A stretch of 64,000 nucleotides of DNA from Desertibacillus haloalkaliphilus (GCF_019039105.1 NZ_JAHPIV010000006.1:62001-126000); one strand, 5' to 3'; shown: positions 17,456 through 24,664, numbered from the stretch's first letter. Program-made: numbers and translations. The notes: generated by a model not told the origin, from the letters alone.

Positions 17456-18197
17456 CGCGTTCACCTCTCATCTTCTTCGCGTTCTTTGCGGATTGGTTAT
17501 TTCCTTTCATATTGACGTCTCCATCCATGACAGGGATTGTCCCGAGGACAGGCAAGCCAAGGAGGTCTTCGATGTCTTTTTCTGTTCGTACGGTATTATC
17601 AAGAAACTCAAGTAAAAATGCGAGTCCGACCGCTGCCATTAAACCAACGACAAAACCGATTGCCATATTTAATGGCGGGTTTGGACTGACAGGTGACGGT
17701 GTTTCTGATAATTCCGCTTGTGCTAGTACGACCACATTATCTACGCGAAGCAGGCTCGCAACTTCACGCTGGAAGACCATCGCGGTCGTATTGGCGATAT
17801 CGACGGCCATCGCCGGGTCTTGGTCCTCAACTCGGATCGAGACGACTTGTGATTGCCCTTCTTGGGAGACATTAAGTTGGTTGTTCAATGCATTATGTGA
17901 ACGGTCTAGCTGTAATTCTTCAATCACTTGGTCTAGGATGTAAGGACTTTTCATAATGACGTTATACGTATCAATGTACTTCGAATCGGTATCAAAGCCA
18001 ACGGATTGCAGCGCTGATGAGGCGCCTGTCGCTTGTTGGCTGACGAGAATTTGCGTTGATGTTTGATACATTGGTGTTAGGAAAAAGTAACTAATAACTC
18101 CACTGGCACCTACGGCCATTACTGTAATCAGGATGATCATCACAATCCGCTTTTTCAGCGTTTCAAAGATCTCTTTTAGACTAATTGTTTCCTCCAT
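17445..18197 (-). CDS. Wzz-domain polysaccharide co-polymerase, CapA/YwqC type
   Basis: A 250-residue membrane protein with two helices (about residues 15-37 and 178-200) flanking an extracytoplasmic Wzz domain. A proline-rich PSPVSPNPP segment lies just before the second helix. A cytoplasmic tail of about 50 residues contains LPVLGTIPVMDG, the typical activator region for the partner kinase. It sets polysaccharide chain length and activates the BY-kinase. Of the two adjacent ATG codons (18200, 18197) the second fits the GGGAGG site better. It is the first gene of the whole cluster, behind the promoter at 18,313. Confidence 0.9.
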   Translation of the reverse strand: MEETISLKEIFETLKKRIVMIILITVMAVGASGVISYFFLTPMYQTSTQILVSQQATGASSALQSVGFDTDSKYIDTYNVIMKSPYILDQVIEELQLDRSHNALNNQLNVSQEGQSQVVSIRVEDQDPAMAVDIANTTAMVFQREVASLLRVDNVVVLAQAELSETPSPVSPNPPLNMAIGFVVGLMAAVGLAFLLEFLDNTVRTEKDIEDLLGLPVLGTIPVMDGDVNMKGNNQSAKNAKKMRGERVGS

Positions 18198-18312
18198 CAT
18201 TTCCTCCCACGACTGCTCTTTTTATTTTTTAATCAATCACCACAGACAACTCACGCGGAATTGCTGTCTCGTGTTGAATTGTTTTTCATTCGTTCCAAGC
18301 AAAACTATTTGC

Positions 18313-18343
18313 ATTATATCACAGGATTTTGTCACTTTGTGAC
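18313..18343 (-). promoter_or_regulatory. Candidate promoter and operator for the exopolysaccharide cluster
   Basis: On the minus strand an extended consensus -10, TGATATAAT (TATAAT at 18318-18313), lies about 110 bases before the co-polymerase start. The dyad GTCAC-N3-GTGAC (18331-18343) covers the -35 position, which has no good hexamer. That arrangement suggests a regulated promoter where a dimeric protein binds over the -35 region. The rest of 18,201-18,593 holds no gene. Confidence 0.65.
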
Positions 18344-18593
18344 TATTTTTTGATTCTTTTTCAAGATGTTGTTCTCAAATGACGTACATTTTACTTATTT
18401 GTCCAGTGATAACCAATTCGGTCTTTTACCGGCATGATGGGGCTAGGTGGGATTTTTTACCTTTTGGTGATGTGGTGTGAATGGTCCAGAAAAAATTGTC
18501 CTATTTTTTGGTATGCGCGAATAAGAATGTGGTAATCGTCAATAATTAGAAAGTGTATGCAAGTGATACTATACGTGGAAATTAGGTGATAGC

Positions 18594-19094
18594 ATGGATA
18601 TTGAGAGAGCAAATGATAAAGTTGAGGAAACAGCCCGTAAATGGCTTCAAGAGCGCGGGGTTACGATTGATGACATTGCAGATCTCGTTTATTTCTTGCA
18701 GGTGAAGTACTACCCTGACCTTGAAATGGAGCAATGCAAGGACAATGTCAACCGTGTGTTAGGAAAGCGTGAAGTACAAAATGCGATCATCACCGGAATT
18801 GAGCTTGATCGTCTTGCTGAAAAAGAAATGCTGCAAGAGCCGCTGTTAGATATCGTGAAGCGTGATGAGGGCTTATATGGCGTTGATGAGATCCTCGCCT
18901 TCTCGATTGTAAATGTGTACGGTTCAATTGGTTTTACAAACTACGGTTATATCGATAAGCAAAAGCCAGGCATCCTTGAGAAGTTAAATGATAAAGAATC
19001 GAAAGAATGTCATACGTTTTTAGATGATATCGTTGGTGCGATTGCCGCAGCCGCATCAAGTCGGTTAGCGCATAGCCTAGCGAATGTGGAATAA
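18594..19094 (+). CDS. pgpA: Phosphatidylglycerophosphatase A (YutG)
   Basis: A 166-residue PgpA-family protein. The family removes phosphate from phosphatidylglycerophosphate to make phosphatidylglycerol. Landmarks are YGVDEILAFSIVNVYGSIG, FTNYGYIDKQKPG and the C-terminal LDDIVGAIAAA. RBS AGGTGAT lies before ATG 18594. Unlike the proteobacterial enzymes it shows no obvious membrane helices, as for B. subtilis YutG, so it should act at the membrane surface. It converges with yutF and shares a two-way terminator with it. This pair begins the conserved yut segment and marks the right edge of the exopolysaccharide cluster. Confidence 0.88.
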   Translation: MDIERANDKVEETARKWLQERGVTIDDIADLVYFLQVKYYPDLEMEQCKDNVNRVLGKREVQNAIITGIELDRLAEKEMLQEPLLDIVKRDEGLYGVDEILAFSIVNVYGSIGFTNYGYIDKQKPGILEKLNDKESKECHTFLDDIVGAIAAAASSRLAHSLANVE

Positions 19095-19116
19095 GATTGA
19101 GGTGGTTAGGATGGTT

Positions 19117-19157
19117 GGTGCCAGGCACCCTAAAGAGGGTGCCTGGCACCATTTTTT
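19117..19157. terminator. Two-way terminator between pgpA and yutF
   Basis: A perfect 14-bp stem GGTGCCAGGCACCC/GGGTGCCTGGCACC with a 6-base loop, followed by TTTTTT on the plus strand. Each arm is itself a near-palindrome, so cruciform folding is possible. It ends pgpA transcripts and could also stop yutF transcripts. Confidence 0.88.
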
Positions 19158-19926
19158 ATTCAAATGGCCATTCGGCGAGTGTGTTGACCGCATGTGTTGG
19201 TTGGATTTCTACTGTTTTTAAGTGTTCTTTAGTCGTTACACCAGTGTGGACAATGAGTGTATCAATGTCCGCGCGGATGCCTGCAAGAATGTCAGTATCA
19301 TAGTTATCCCCAACTAGGAGTGTATCTTCTTTTGATGTGCCAAGGACGTCGAGCGCTTGGTTAACGATGATGGATTCCGGCTTACCGATGAACGTTGGCT
19401 TGACCCCAGTGGATACGGAGATGACCGATGTTAGGGAACCGTTACCTGGGAGTAGTCCACGCTCGGTTGGGATCGCAACATCTCCATTCGTTGAGATGAA
19501 TGTCGCGCCGTTACGGACTTCAAGACAACCTTGTGCAAGTTTTTCATATGTAATCGTACGATCGATACCGATGACAACGAAGTCCGCTTTTTCCTCGACG
19601 AGCTTGAGTCCTTTGTCAGTGATCGCTTGCTGGATCCCCTCTTCCCCAATGACATAGACAGCATCACCTTTTTGTTGATCGGCGATGTAGTTTGCTGTAG
19701 CTTGGCTCGTTGTGAAGACGTGCTGAGGCGTTGTCGGCACACCCATGTCGACGAGTTTTGTTGCGACTTGCTCCGGTGTTTTTGATGAATTGTTCGTTAC
19801 AAATAGATATGGTAGATCGCGTTCGTTTAGTTGTTTGACAAATTCTACAGCTTCATCGATTTTTTCAGTGCCACGATACATCGTGCCGTCAAGGTCGATT
19901 AAGAAGCCTTTGTAGTTTTTAGACAT
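19156..19926 (-). CDS. yutF: HAD-superfamily phosphatase YutF (NagD-like)
   Basis: A 256-residue type IIA HAD hydrolase. Motif I LIDLDGTMYRG with the nucleophile Asp is at residues 9-19, motif II is FVTNNSSK (41-48), and motif III/IV GDNYDTDILAG lies near residue 205. The family (TIGR01457) dephosphorylates small phosphorylated metabolites; the physiological substrate is not settled. RBS AGAGGATG before ATG 19926. It is next to pgpA as in B. subtilis. Confidence 0.9.
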   Translation of the reverse strand: MSKNYKGFLIDLDGTMYRGTEKIDEAVEFVKQLNERDLPYLFVTNNSSKTPEQVATKLVDMGVPTTPQHVFTTSQATANYIADQQKGDAVYVIGEEGIQQAITDKGLKLVEEKADFVVIGIDRTITYEKLAQGCLEVRNGATFISTNGDVAIPTERGLLPGNGSLTSVISVSTGVKPTFIGKPESIIVNQALDVLGTSKEDTLLVGDNYDTDILAGIRADIDTLIVHTGVTTKEHLKTVEIQPTHAVNTLAEWPFE

Positions 19927-19956
19927 GTTCGTTCATCCTCTCGTTTGTTGATACTT

Positions 19957-20088
19957 AGTCTGTTCAAAAAGGGGTGTTTTTTCCCCCGTTTGAACAGACT
20001 TGAAGCAATGAGCGGAGCCGCTGCAGCTTTTTAAAAACCTGCTAGAAGTGTTTTTCCCTAGCAGGCGCGCAGCGAGTGGAGCCATTGC
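19957..20088 (+). repeat. Hairpin-and-tail element, copy A (long form)
   Basis: Hairpin AGTCTGTTCAAA...TTTGAACAGACT (19957-20000). The nested part follows: GCAATG (20005) pairs with CATTGC (20083), CGCTGC (20019) pairs with GCAGCG (20069), and CCTGCTAG/CTAGCAGG (20038-20065) forms the tip. The strands between the first two stems both read AGYGGAGC. The flank AACACACTTTTTAAATAC resembles an inverted copy of the left end. Confidence 0.82.
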
Positions 20089-20394
20089 AACACACTTTTT
20101 AAATACACACTTATAATATAGTTAGCTAATTGGGGAGATGTCAAACATTTAGGGGAATTGGGGATGGTTGTGAGGTTTACGATTGAGGTACGTTGATGGC
20201 AAGGTGCTCTGCCCGCGTGGAGAATTTGAGGAGAATAACGGAATGTCGGTCCACTACACCCTATCATCCACCCCCCCTCCTCGAGTGAACCTCTCCTTCC
20301 TCAATGAAACACATCAGCATTCCAATCTTAGGCGTTGCTAGTAAGCCAGCTTTACCGAATTTTCATCCTTGCTGGCGCACTCCGCCCCGTAACG

Positions 20395-20426
20395 ACAATA
20401 ACCGCTTATCAATAAGCGGTTATTGT
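20395..20426. terminator. Perfect hairpin over the stop codon of the SufR-like gene
   Basis: ACAATAACCGCTTAT pairs over 15 bp with its reverse complement, with a two-base loop, and includes the TAA stop of the regulator gene. There is no T run on the minus strand, so it may be a cruciform or mRNA-stabilising structure more than an intrinsic terminator. The preceding 20,089-20,394 holds no gene; TCATCCTTGCTGGCGCACTC at 20,363 recurs in modified form at 58,827. Confidence 0.6.
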
Positions 20427-21064
20427 TCGTTCATTGGTTCTTTAATTTTATAGAAGCAGTGTGGAACATCGTCGATCGCCATGCATGCTTCACATTCGAT
20501 CTCTTCTGTGCCGAGTATTTCTTGGAATAGCTCTTGTTCGCATGCGCAAGCGACTGGGTATTCCTTGGCGATTTGTGAGATCGGGCAGTTGTATTCTTTG
20601 AACACATATGTGCCATCGCCTTCTTTTTCCCATTCGACCATGTAGCCGTGATCGTTTTGTACTTTAGCTAGGGCATCTAAGCGGTGCTCGAATGTTGAAT
20701 CTTTGATTAAGTCTTCATATTGAGCTTTCATGCGTTCTTTACGTCTCGCAAATAGTTCGTCAATCATATCATTACCGCCTAGTTGTTCAATGTCCTTTAG
20801 AAAGTCGATGGTGACATTGGCGTAGTTGCGCGGGAACAACTCCTGGCCTTCCGCGGTTAAGTAGTATACATTTGTCGGTCGTCCCATCGCTTGGCGGACG
20901 AGTGATGTACTGACGATGCTGTCCTTCTGTAGTGTATTCAAGTGTCGTCTGACTGCCATTTCGGTAATATCGAGTTGGCGTGCGAGGTCAGCGACGGTTA
21001 GTTGTTTATGCTTTTTCAAAAGGTTTAGGATTTGATCTTTTGTCGTGGGGGTTTCTCTTGTCAT
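20420..21064 (-). CDS. SufR-like winged-helix regulator with C-terminal cysteine cluster
   Basis: A 214-residue protein. Residues 10-75 are a DeoR/ArsR-type winged helix (QLTVADLARQLDITEMAVRR). A coiled-coil-like middle follows, then a C-terminal region with cysteines at 160, 173, 175, 191, 194 and 203. The spacing Cys160-X12-Cys173 matches the start of the SufR iron-sulfur ligand motif. SufR proteins sense an Fe-S cluster and repress suf-type genes. Here no target gene is adjacent and the later cysteine spacings differ from the classical motif, so the ligand and targets are open. RBS AAGGGATGGTG before ATG 21064. Confidence 0.75.
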   Translation of the reverse strand: MTRETPTTKDQILNLLKKHKQLTVADLARQLDITEMAVRRHLNTLQKDSIVSTSLVRQAMGRPTNVYYLTAEGQELFPRNYANVTIDFLKDIEQLGGNDMIDELFARRKERMKAQYEDLIKDSTFEHRLDALAKVQNDHGYMVEWEKEGDGTYVFKEYNCPISQIAKEYPVACACEQELFQEILGTEEIECEACMAIDDVPHCFYKIKEPMNEQ

Positions 21065-21144
21065 ATTTATTCACCATCCCTTCTTCTATTGTATTCAATT
21101 TATGGAGATAAGTAAACTTTTTCAACATATAAGTTTAGAAAGAG

Positions 21145-21262
21145 AAGTTGGGTAGTTGGTTAGGGGGTTAGGAAAACATTTAACTGCTCTCCCCGATACT
21201 GCGGAGAAATACTTAATCCCTTACCAACTAAATACTAATTACTAACTACTAAGTTCAGTTGG
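21145..21262. repeat. TTAG-type inverted repeat (copy 5)
   Basis: TAGTTGGTTAGGGGGTTAGG on the left and CCAACTAAATACTAATTAC plus CTAACTACTAAG on the right, with an ~60-base loop between. It lies in the 540-base gap between the SufR-like gene and yutE. Confidence 0.65.
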
Positions 21263-21325
21263 TTAGGCGGGCATGAATCGTATTATGGTTAAAACGTTGA
21301 GGATAGCTGATTCCAGGAGTTGGTT

Positions 21326-21460
21326 GAGGTTCGCCCCTGACGTAGTCTCGATTCCGAGGGCTTTCGTAAGCCAGAAGCAGGCTTACGACGCTCCTCCTCA
21401 TCGTTCCCACTACGCCAACTTCGTGTTGGCGCAAACGGTTATCACCGTTTGGGTCTTACC
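21326..21460 (+). repeat. ~130-bp repeat element, family 2, copy 1
   Basis: Begins GAGGTTCGCCCCTGACG and ends CAAACGGTTATCACCGTTTG, GGTCTTACC. It contains hairpin CGTAAGCC/GGCTTACG and the terminal hairpin CAAACGGT/ACCGTTTG. Copies 2 and 3 at 41,711 and 49,429 share the skeleton on the other strand. Open frames across it are by-products. Confidence 0.75.
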
Positions 21461-21557
21461 TCTGTGGTATGCAGTTCTTTTTTTAGGTGCTCACGATTGT
21501 AGTGCTATTGTTTTCTGAATGCCTGCCCGATTTGGGGATAATGCGTGGTCCTCTTTG

Positions 21558-21594
21558 AAAAAAAAAAGACGCTTACCTTTGTTAGATAGGCGTC
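21558..21594 (-). terminator. Terminator after yutE
   Basis: Stem GACGC/GCGTC with partial pairing inside, followed by ten T residues on the minus strand, 13 bases after the yutE stop. Confidence 0.78.
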
Positions 21595-21606
21595 CTCGTT
21601 GTTTTT

Positions 21607-22053
21607 TTATTTCTCATTCGGCAAAAATGCGGATACGGGGCCGAGTTCGTTTGTGAGGTAGTCGCGGACGGCTGTTGGGAATGCGTTTAGGTGTGTGCCT
21701 TCCGTTGTGAGTGCGTCAGCGAGTTCGTTATGGTTGATGTCCGTGTAGTCTTGGACGAGTTGTTTTCGGTAGGCGATCACCTTTTTTAACGACACTGCCA
21801 TCTCGGTTGTGACGACTTTTTCATCTTCTAGGATGTCGACAATGTCCTCGTAGCTGCCTGGGTCGCGCATGATGAAGCCGTCGATCATGCTGTTGCCGGT
21901 GTCGATGATCGATTCAATGACGACGTGAGCGATGCGCTCAACTGCTAATTTTTCAATGGTCGTGTGCCATGACTGTTGGTCTGCAAATACGTTTAAACAT
22001 TCTTGCATATACGTTAAGGTTTGTTCGATTTTTTCGCGATCTACAAAATACAT
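21607..22053 (-). CDS. yutE: YutE, DUF86/HepT-type HEPN protein with altered active site
   Basis: A 148-residue all-helical HEPN-family protein of the DUF86/HepT group, recognised by MYFVDREKIEQTL, the long helix ending SMIDGFIMRDPGSYEDIVDIL, and the motif region YRKQLVQDY. In active HEPN RNases this reads RX4HXY. Here the His is Gln (Arg-X4-Gln-X-Tyr), so the RNase centre looks disabled. No MNT partner is adjacent. Start ATG 22053 was chosen because the GTG at 22062 is part of the AGGTGA ribosome site. It keeps its B. subtilis position in the yut segment, which argues for a housekeeping function rather than a toxin. The function is unknown. Confidence 0.82.
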   Translation of the reverse strand: MYFVDREKIEQTLTYMQECLNVFADQQSWHTTIEKLAVERIAHVVIESIIDTGNSMIDGFIMRDPGSYEDIVDILEDEKVVTTEMAVSLKKVIAYRKQLVQDYTDINHNELADALTTEGTHLNAFPTAVRDYLTNELGPVSAFLPNEK

Positions 22054-22256
22054 CGGGTTCACCTGCCACTAAGATTTAAAGGTTTTACTATCATTAAGTA
22101 TAGCATAAGGAAATAAGCGTTTTCAGTATTGTTTTTTACAGTGGTGGGACGAAAAAATTAGTGTAATGTGTTAGCAAACGATTTCTTAATTCACACGTTT
22201 TTGATATGATTAATGTTAGAATCGATGCAGCGCACGTGCAGAAAGGAGTCTGTCCA

Positions 22257-22523
22257 ATGTCAGAACGCTTTTATCTTTATGATGATACTGAGGAAACGAA
22301 AACGAGGTTTGTGAGCTTCATGGGGGAAAACCAACGCTTTGACCTTGCGATTACGTCAACGTCAAGGCATTACGGCAAGCACCTTGTGTTAGACATGCTT
22401 TCAAACCGCTTTGCGATTATTGGCTCTGATGACCTTGATGAGCCTGGATATCTTGAGCAGGTGTATAACATTAGTGAAGAAGATGCTAGTGAACTTCGCT
22501 CGTTCTTATATGAGGTTGTCTAA
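22257..22523 (+). CDS. Small conserved Bacillaceae protein, DUF3055-like
   Basis: An 88-residue acidic soluble protein, MSERFYLYDDTEETKTRFVS onward, with no membrane segment. It resembles the DUF3055 group of short Bacillus proteins; the domain name is from memory and less certain than the gene call. The ATG at 22257 was chosen because AAAGGAG lies 9 bases before it; the open frame starts 51 bases earlier without a site. It lies between yutE and yutD, which are divergent from it. The function is unknown. Confidence 0.75.
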   Translation: MSERFYLYDDTEETKTRFVSFMGENQRFDLAITSTSRHYGKHLVLDMLSNRFAIIGSDDLDEPGYLEQVYNISEEDASELRSFLYEVV

Positions 22524-22556
22524 CGCTGGTAGGAATTGCAATTGAGCAAGACAGAT

Positions 22557-22603
22557 AAAAACCACTTCCTTTGGGGACTCTACCCGTAGGAGGTGGTTTT
22601 TTT
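22557..22603 (+). promoter_or_regulatory. Terminator-like hairpin whose 3' arm is the next gene's ribosome site
   Basis: AAAACCACTTCCT (22558-22570) pairs with AGGAGGTGGTTTT (22588-22600) over 13 bp with one G-U, followed by T residues. AGGAGGTGG is also the Shine-Dalgarno sequence for the TTG start at 22602. The hairpin can both end transcription of the DUF3055-like gene and hide the ribosome site of the next gene. Confidence 0.72.
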
Positions 22604-22898
22604 GAATCGCGATAAAGAGAGAAAAGGTGTCACTGATGAAGAGTACACTGACTTTTCTAACGTGGAAACGATGCACAACTTCCTTACGGCTGAAGAGTTT
22701 GCGGATGGACCTTATGGCTCTCCCATCAATCGTCCATTAGGCAAAAGTACGTCGTGGGATGAAGGGCAACGACCATATAGTGCGTTTAACTATGAGGATA
22801 AATCGTTCCACGAAAATCTACCGCGTCAATTCCCTGGGGCCCATCCGACGCACGATGACCCTGATGTGGATGCAGAACCACCTTATCGCCAGAGATAA
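22602..22898 (+). CDS. Small conserved acidic protein (DUF3905-like)
   Basis: A 98-residue soluble protein rich in Pro, Asp and Glu, with FLTAEEFADGPYGSPI, GKSTSWDEGQRP and the ending FPGAHPTHDDPD, a pattern seen in a small Bacillus protein family of unknown role (DUF3905, assignment from memory). The start is TTG at 22602, 8 bases after AGGAGG; a GTG at 22593 lies within that site and is not used. Its ribosome site is sequestered in a hairpin (22557-22603), so expression may depend on translation of, or readthrough from, the upstream gene. The HPTHDDPD histidines and acids could bind metal; this is a guess. Confidence 0.7.
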   Translation: MNRDKERKGVTDEEYTDFSNVETMHNFLTAEEFADGPYGSPINRPLGKSTSWDEGQRPYSAFNYEDKSFHENLPRQFPGAHPTHDDPDVDAEPPYRQR

Positions 22899-22909
22899 CT
22901 GTCTCAGGT

Positions 22910-22980
22910 GCAATGAATCGGGCGACTTTCGCTCATTGCTTCTAGGGTGTCCTAAGGGTAACTCCCATTAGGACACCCTA
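22910..22980 (-). repeat. Hairpin-and-tail element, copy D (short form)
   Basis: On the minus strand AGGGTGTCCTAA...TTAGGACACCCT (12-bp stem) is followed by AGAAGCAATGAGCG and closes with CATTGC, with GCGA/TCGC as inner stem. The first stem has no sequence in common with copies A-C, but the tail GAAGCAATGAGC is the same. It sits between the convergent DUF3905-like gene and yutD and may end both transcripts. Confidence 0.78.
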
Positions 22981-22982
22981 TC

Positions 22983-23291
22983 TTATGCCTTCGCTTTTTC
23001 ACGACTCTGCTCTTTGACCTTCTTTACGACAAAGTAGGCGCAGCCGAAGTTACAGTATTCATATAAGTATTCAGGTAATGTACTTATTTTTGTATCATAG
23101 CTTGATTTGCGGTTTTTATCATCGAAAAAGCCTCGGAGTCTGAGCTGTTCGTACCCCCAGTCACCGACGATATAATCATATTTATTAAGAACTTCGCTGT
23201 AGCGCGACTTAAATTCTTCTTCATTCCAGCCGTCTTTGACATCTTCAACGACTTCAAAATTAATTCCGTTAATGCGAACCAATGTAAACAC
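22983..23291 (-). CDS. yutD: YutD family protein (DUF1027)
   Basis: A 102-residue protein of the YutD/DUF1027 family: FEVVEDVKDGWNEEEFKSRY at 13-32, then YIVGDWGYEQLRLRGFFDD and the cysteine-containing EYCNFGCAYFVVKK near the C-terminus. It is widely conserved next to lipA-region genes in Firmicutes, but its biochemical role is unknown to me. It is divergent from yutC. The start codon at 23291 is consistent with the conserved N-terminus. Confidence 0.85.
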   Translation of the reverse strand: MFTLVRINGINFEVVEDVKDGWNEEEFKSRYSEVLNKYDYIVGDWGYEQLRLRGFFDDKNRKSSYDTKISTLPEYLYEYCNFGCAYFVVKKVKEQSREKAKA

Positions 23292-23414
23292 CTCATTTCC
23301 GCAGTTGTGGTTTTTATTTTAACACATCAACCGCAACGTTACATAAGTTGTCCAGTAATTTCTAACGTAAAAATAAATCGATTCGGTCATGCTAATGGCG
23401 AGGAGGTGCTTTGA

Positions 23415-24065
23415 ATGAAAAAATCGATTGTCGCTGTCGGCTTATGCGGGGCATTGCTTGCGACTGGGTGTAATCAGGTGATCGATAATCAATCACCAAA
23501 TACGGTGCGCGACCAAAATGTTACTGTTGCTGAGCGAAACGAGCGCACACAAGTGATGAATCATACACCAGGTACGAAAGATGAGCATAGCCAGTTTGGG
23601 TATGTACGCCAACAAAAAGCGAATAAGAATGGTCACAATCCTATGACCGAGTCCGCTTATTTTGATCGCGAGTTAATGGCAGAAACGATTACAAATATGG
23701 CGGTTTACTTACCGGGTGTCCATGATGTTGCAACGCTTGTGACTGATAAATATGCGTTAGTCGTTTATGATGCTGAGGCGGATGACGATGAGCGCGAACG
23801 CGTAGCCGATCAAGTAAAGCGTACAGCTTACTCTGTATTACCACGCTTCTATGACGTGTATGTGTCTGATAACCGCGAAAATATGGAGGCGATTGAGCGC
23901 TTCAGTTCACTTGGTAGCCACTCCCCTGAAGTGAACGATCTGCTTGAGCCAACGATTGAAGAGATGAAACAATCTCCTCAAGGCTATGATGATGAAGCCT
24001 ATCGTGAGATGCATTTGAATCGTGATGACGGCGGTGTAACAGCTAAATCGAATAACAATAGATAA
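23415..24065 (+). CDS. yutC: YhcN/YlaJ-family sporulation lipoprotein YutC
   Basis: A 216-residue lipoprotein. The signal peptide MKKSIVAVGLCGALLATGC ends in a lipobox with the lipidated Cys19. The body contains the YhcN/YlaJ-like domain (residues 80-165, from DRELMAETITNMAVYLPGV). Members are found in the spore inner membrane or forespore and influence germination. RBS GAGGAGGTG precedes ATG 23415. A good terminator follows at once, so it is monocistronic. Sporulation control is known for the family; no sigma-G promoter was pinned down here. Confidence 0.87.
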   Translation: MKKSIVAVGLCGALLATGCNQVIDNQSPNTVRDQNVTVAERNERTQVMNHTPGTKDEHSQFGYVRQQKANKNGHNPMTESAYFDRELMAETITNMAVYLPGVHDVATLVTDKYALVVYDAEADDDERERVADQVKRTAYSVLPRFYDVYVSDNRENMEAIERFSSLGSHSPEVNDLLEPTIEEMKQSPQGYDDEAYREMHLNRDDGGVTAKSNNNR

Positions 24066-24098
24066 GACTAGCCAACTTTGTTAGCTAGTCTTGTTTTT
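24064..24098 (+). terminator. Terminator after yutC
   Basis: AAGACTAGC/GCTAGTCTT, a 9-bp perfect stem with an 11-base loop, then GTTTTT, immediately after the stop codon. Confidence 0.88.
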
Positions 24099-24157
24099 GG
24101 TTGATTGTGAGGATGGCGGGGATGCTAGGCGGTCGTTGTGGGCAAAGTGCAATGCTT

Positions 24158-24617
24158 GCGGATCCTCAGTCCGATTACGGGTGCTCATGCAGTCGTTCCG
24201 GACCCTCAGTTCGCTATTCATTCCAAAATGATGCTTCTTTAAGGTGGCGCGGACTACAGGTGCGTTATTTGTCCTAAGTTGCGCGGAGTTCGGTTGGTTG
24301 ATGAGCATTAGCGGAATCAGGGTCCGCTACTTTCTTGAGATGAGCTATTTTTCGCCGAATAGCGGATCCTCAGTCCGCTTACCCCTGCTCGTGCGGTCGT
24401 TCCGGACCCTCAGTTCGCTATTCATTCCAAAATGATGCTTTTTTAAGGTGGCGCGGACTACAGGTGCGTTATTTGCCCTAAGTTGCGCGGAGTTCGGTTG
24501 GTTGATGAGCATTAGCGGAATCAGGGTCCGCTACTTCCTTGAGATGAGCTATTTTTCGCCGAATAGCGGACCCTCAGTCCGCTTACCCCTGCTCGTGCAG
24601 TCGTTCCGGACCCTCAG
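24158..24617. repeat. 204-bp tandem repeat, 2.25 copies (CGGACCCTCAGTCCG family)
   Basis: Units begin at 24158, 24362 and 24566, exactly 204 bases apart, and differ at only a few positions. Each holds several short dyads of the form GCGGACCCTCAGTCCGC and AGCGGAATCAGGGTCCGCTA. Related, more diverged copies lie at 32,720-32,900 and near 40,730. Open frames that start MARTTGALF in both units are products of the tandem copy and not genes. Confidence 0.85.
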
Positions 24618-24622
24618 ATTCG

Positions 24623-24664
24623 AAAAAAAACGGAAGCCCCTCCTTCCAAAAGGAGAGGCTCCCG
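24623..24664 (-). terminator. Terminator after lipA
   Basis: On the minus strand GGGAGCCTCTCC pairs with GGAGGGGCTTCC, followed by eight T residues; 15 bases after the lipA stop. Confidence 0.88.

Noticed and set aside
18206-18300. Riboswitch or attenuator in the leader of the Wzz-like gene
   Set aside because: Only a weak AGACA/TGTCT pair followed by an A-rich stretch; no T run and no known aptamer motif.
20363-20388. TCATCCTTGCTGGCGCACTC motif shared with 58,827 as a regulatory site
   Set aside because: Two copies with differences, unrelated neighbours and no symmetry of their own; probably a fragment of a decayed repeat.
21273-21518. Plus-strand 81-residue open frame
   Set aside because: It crosses the family 2 repeat; the same repeat gives unrelated frames at 49,364-49,567 and none at 41,711.
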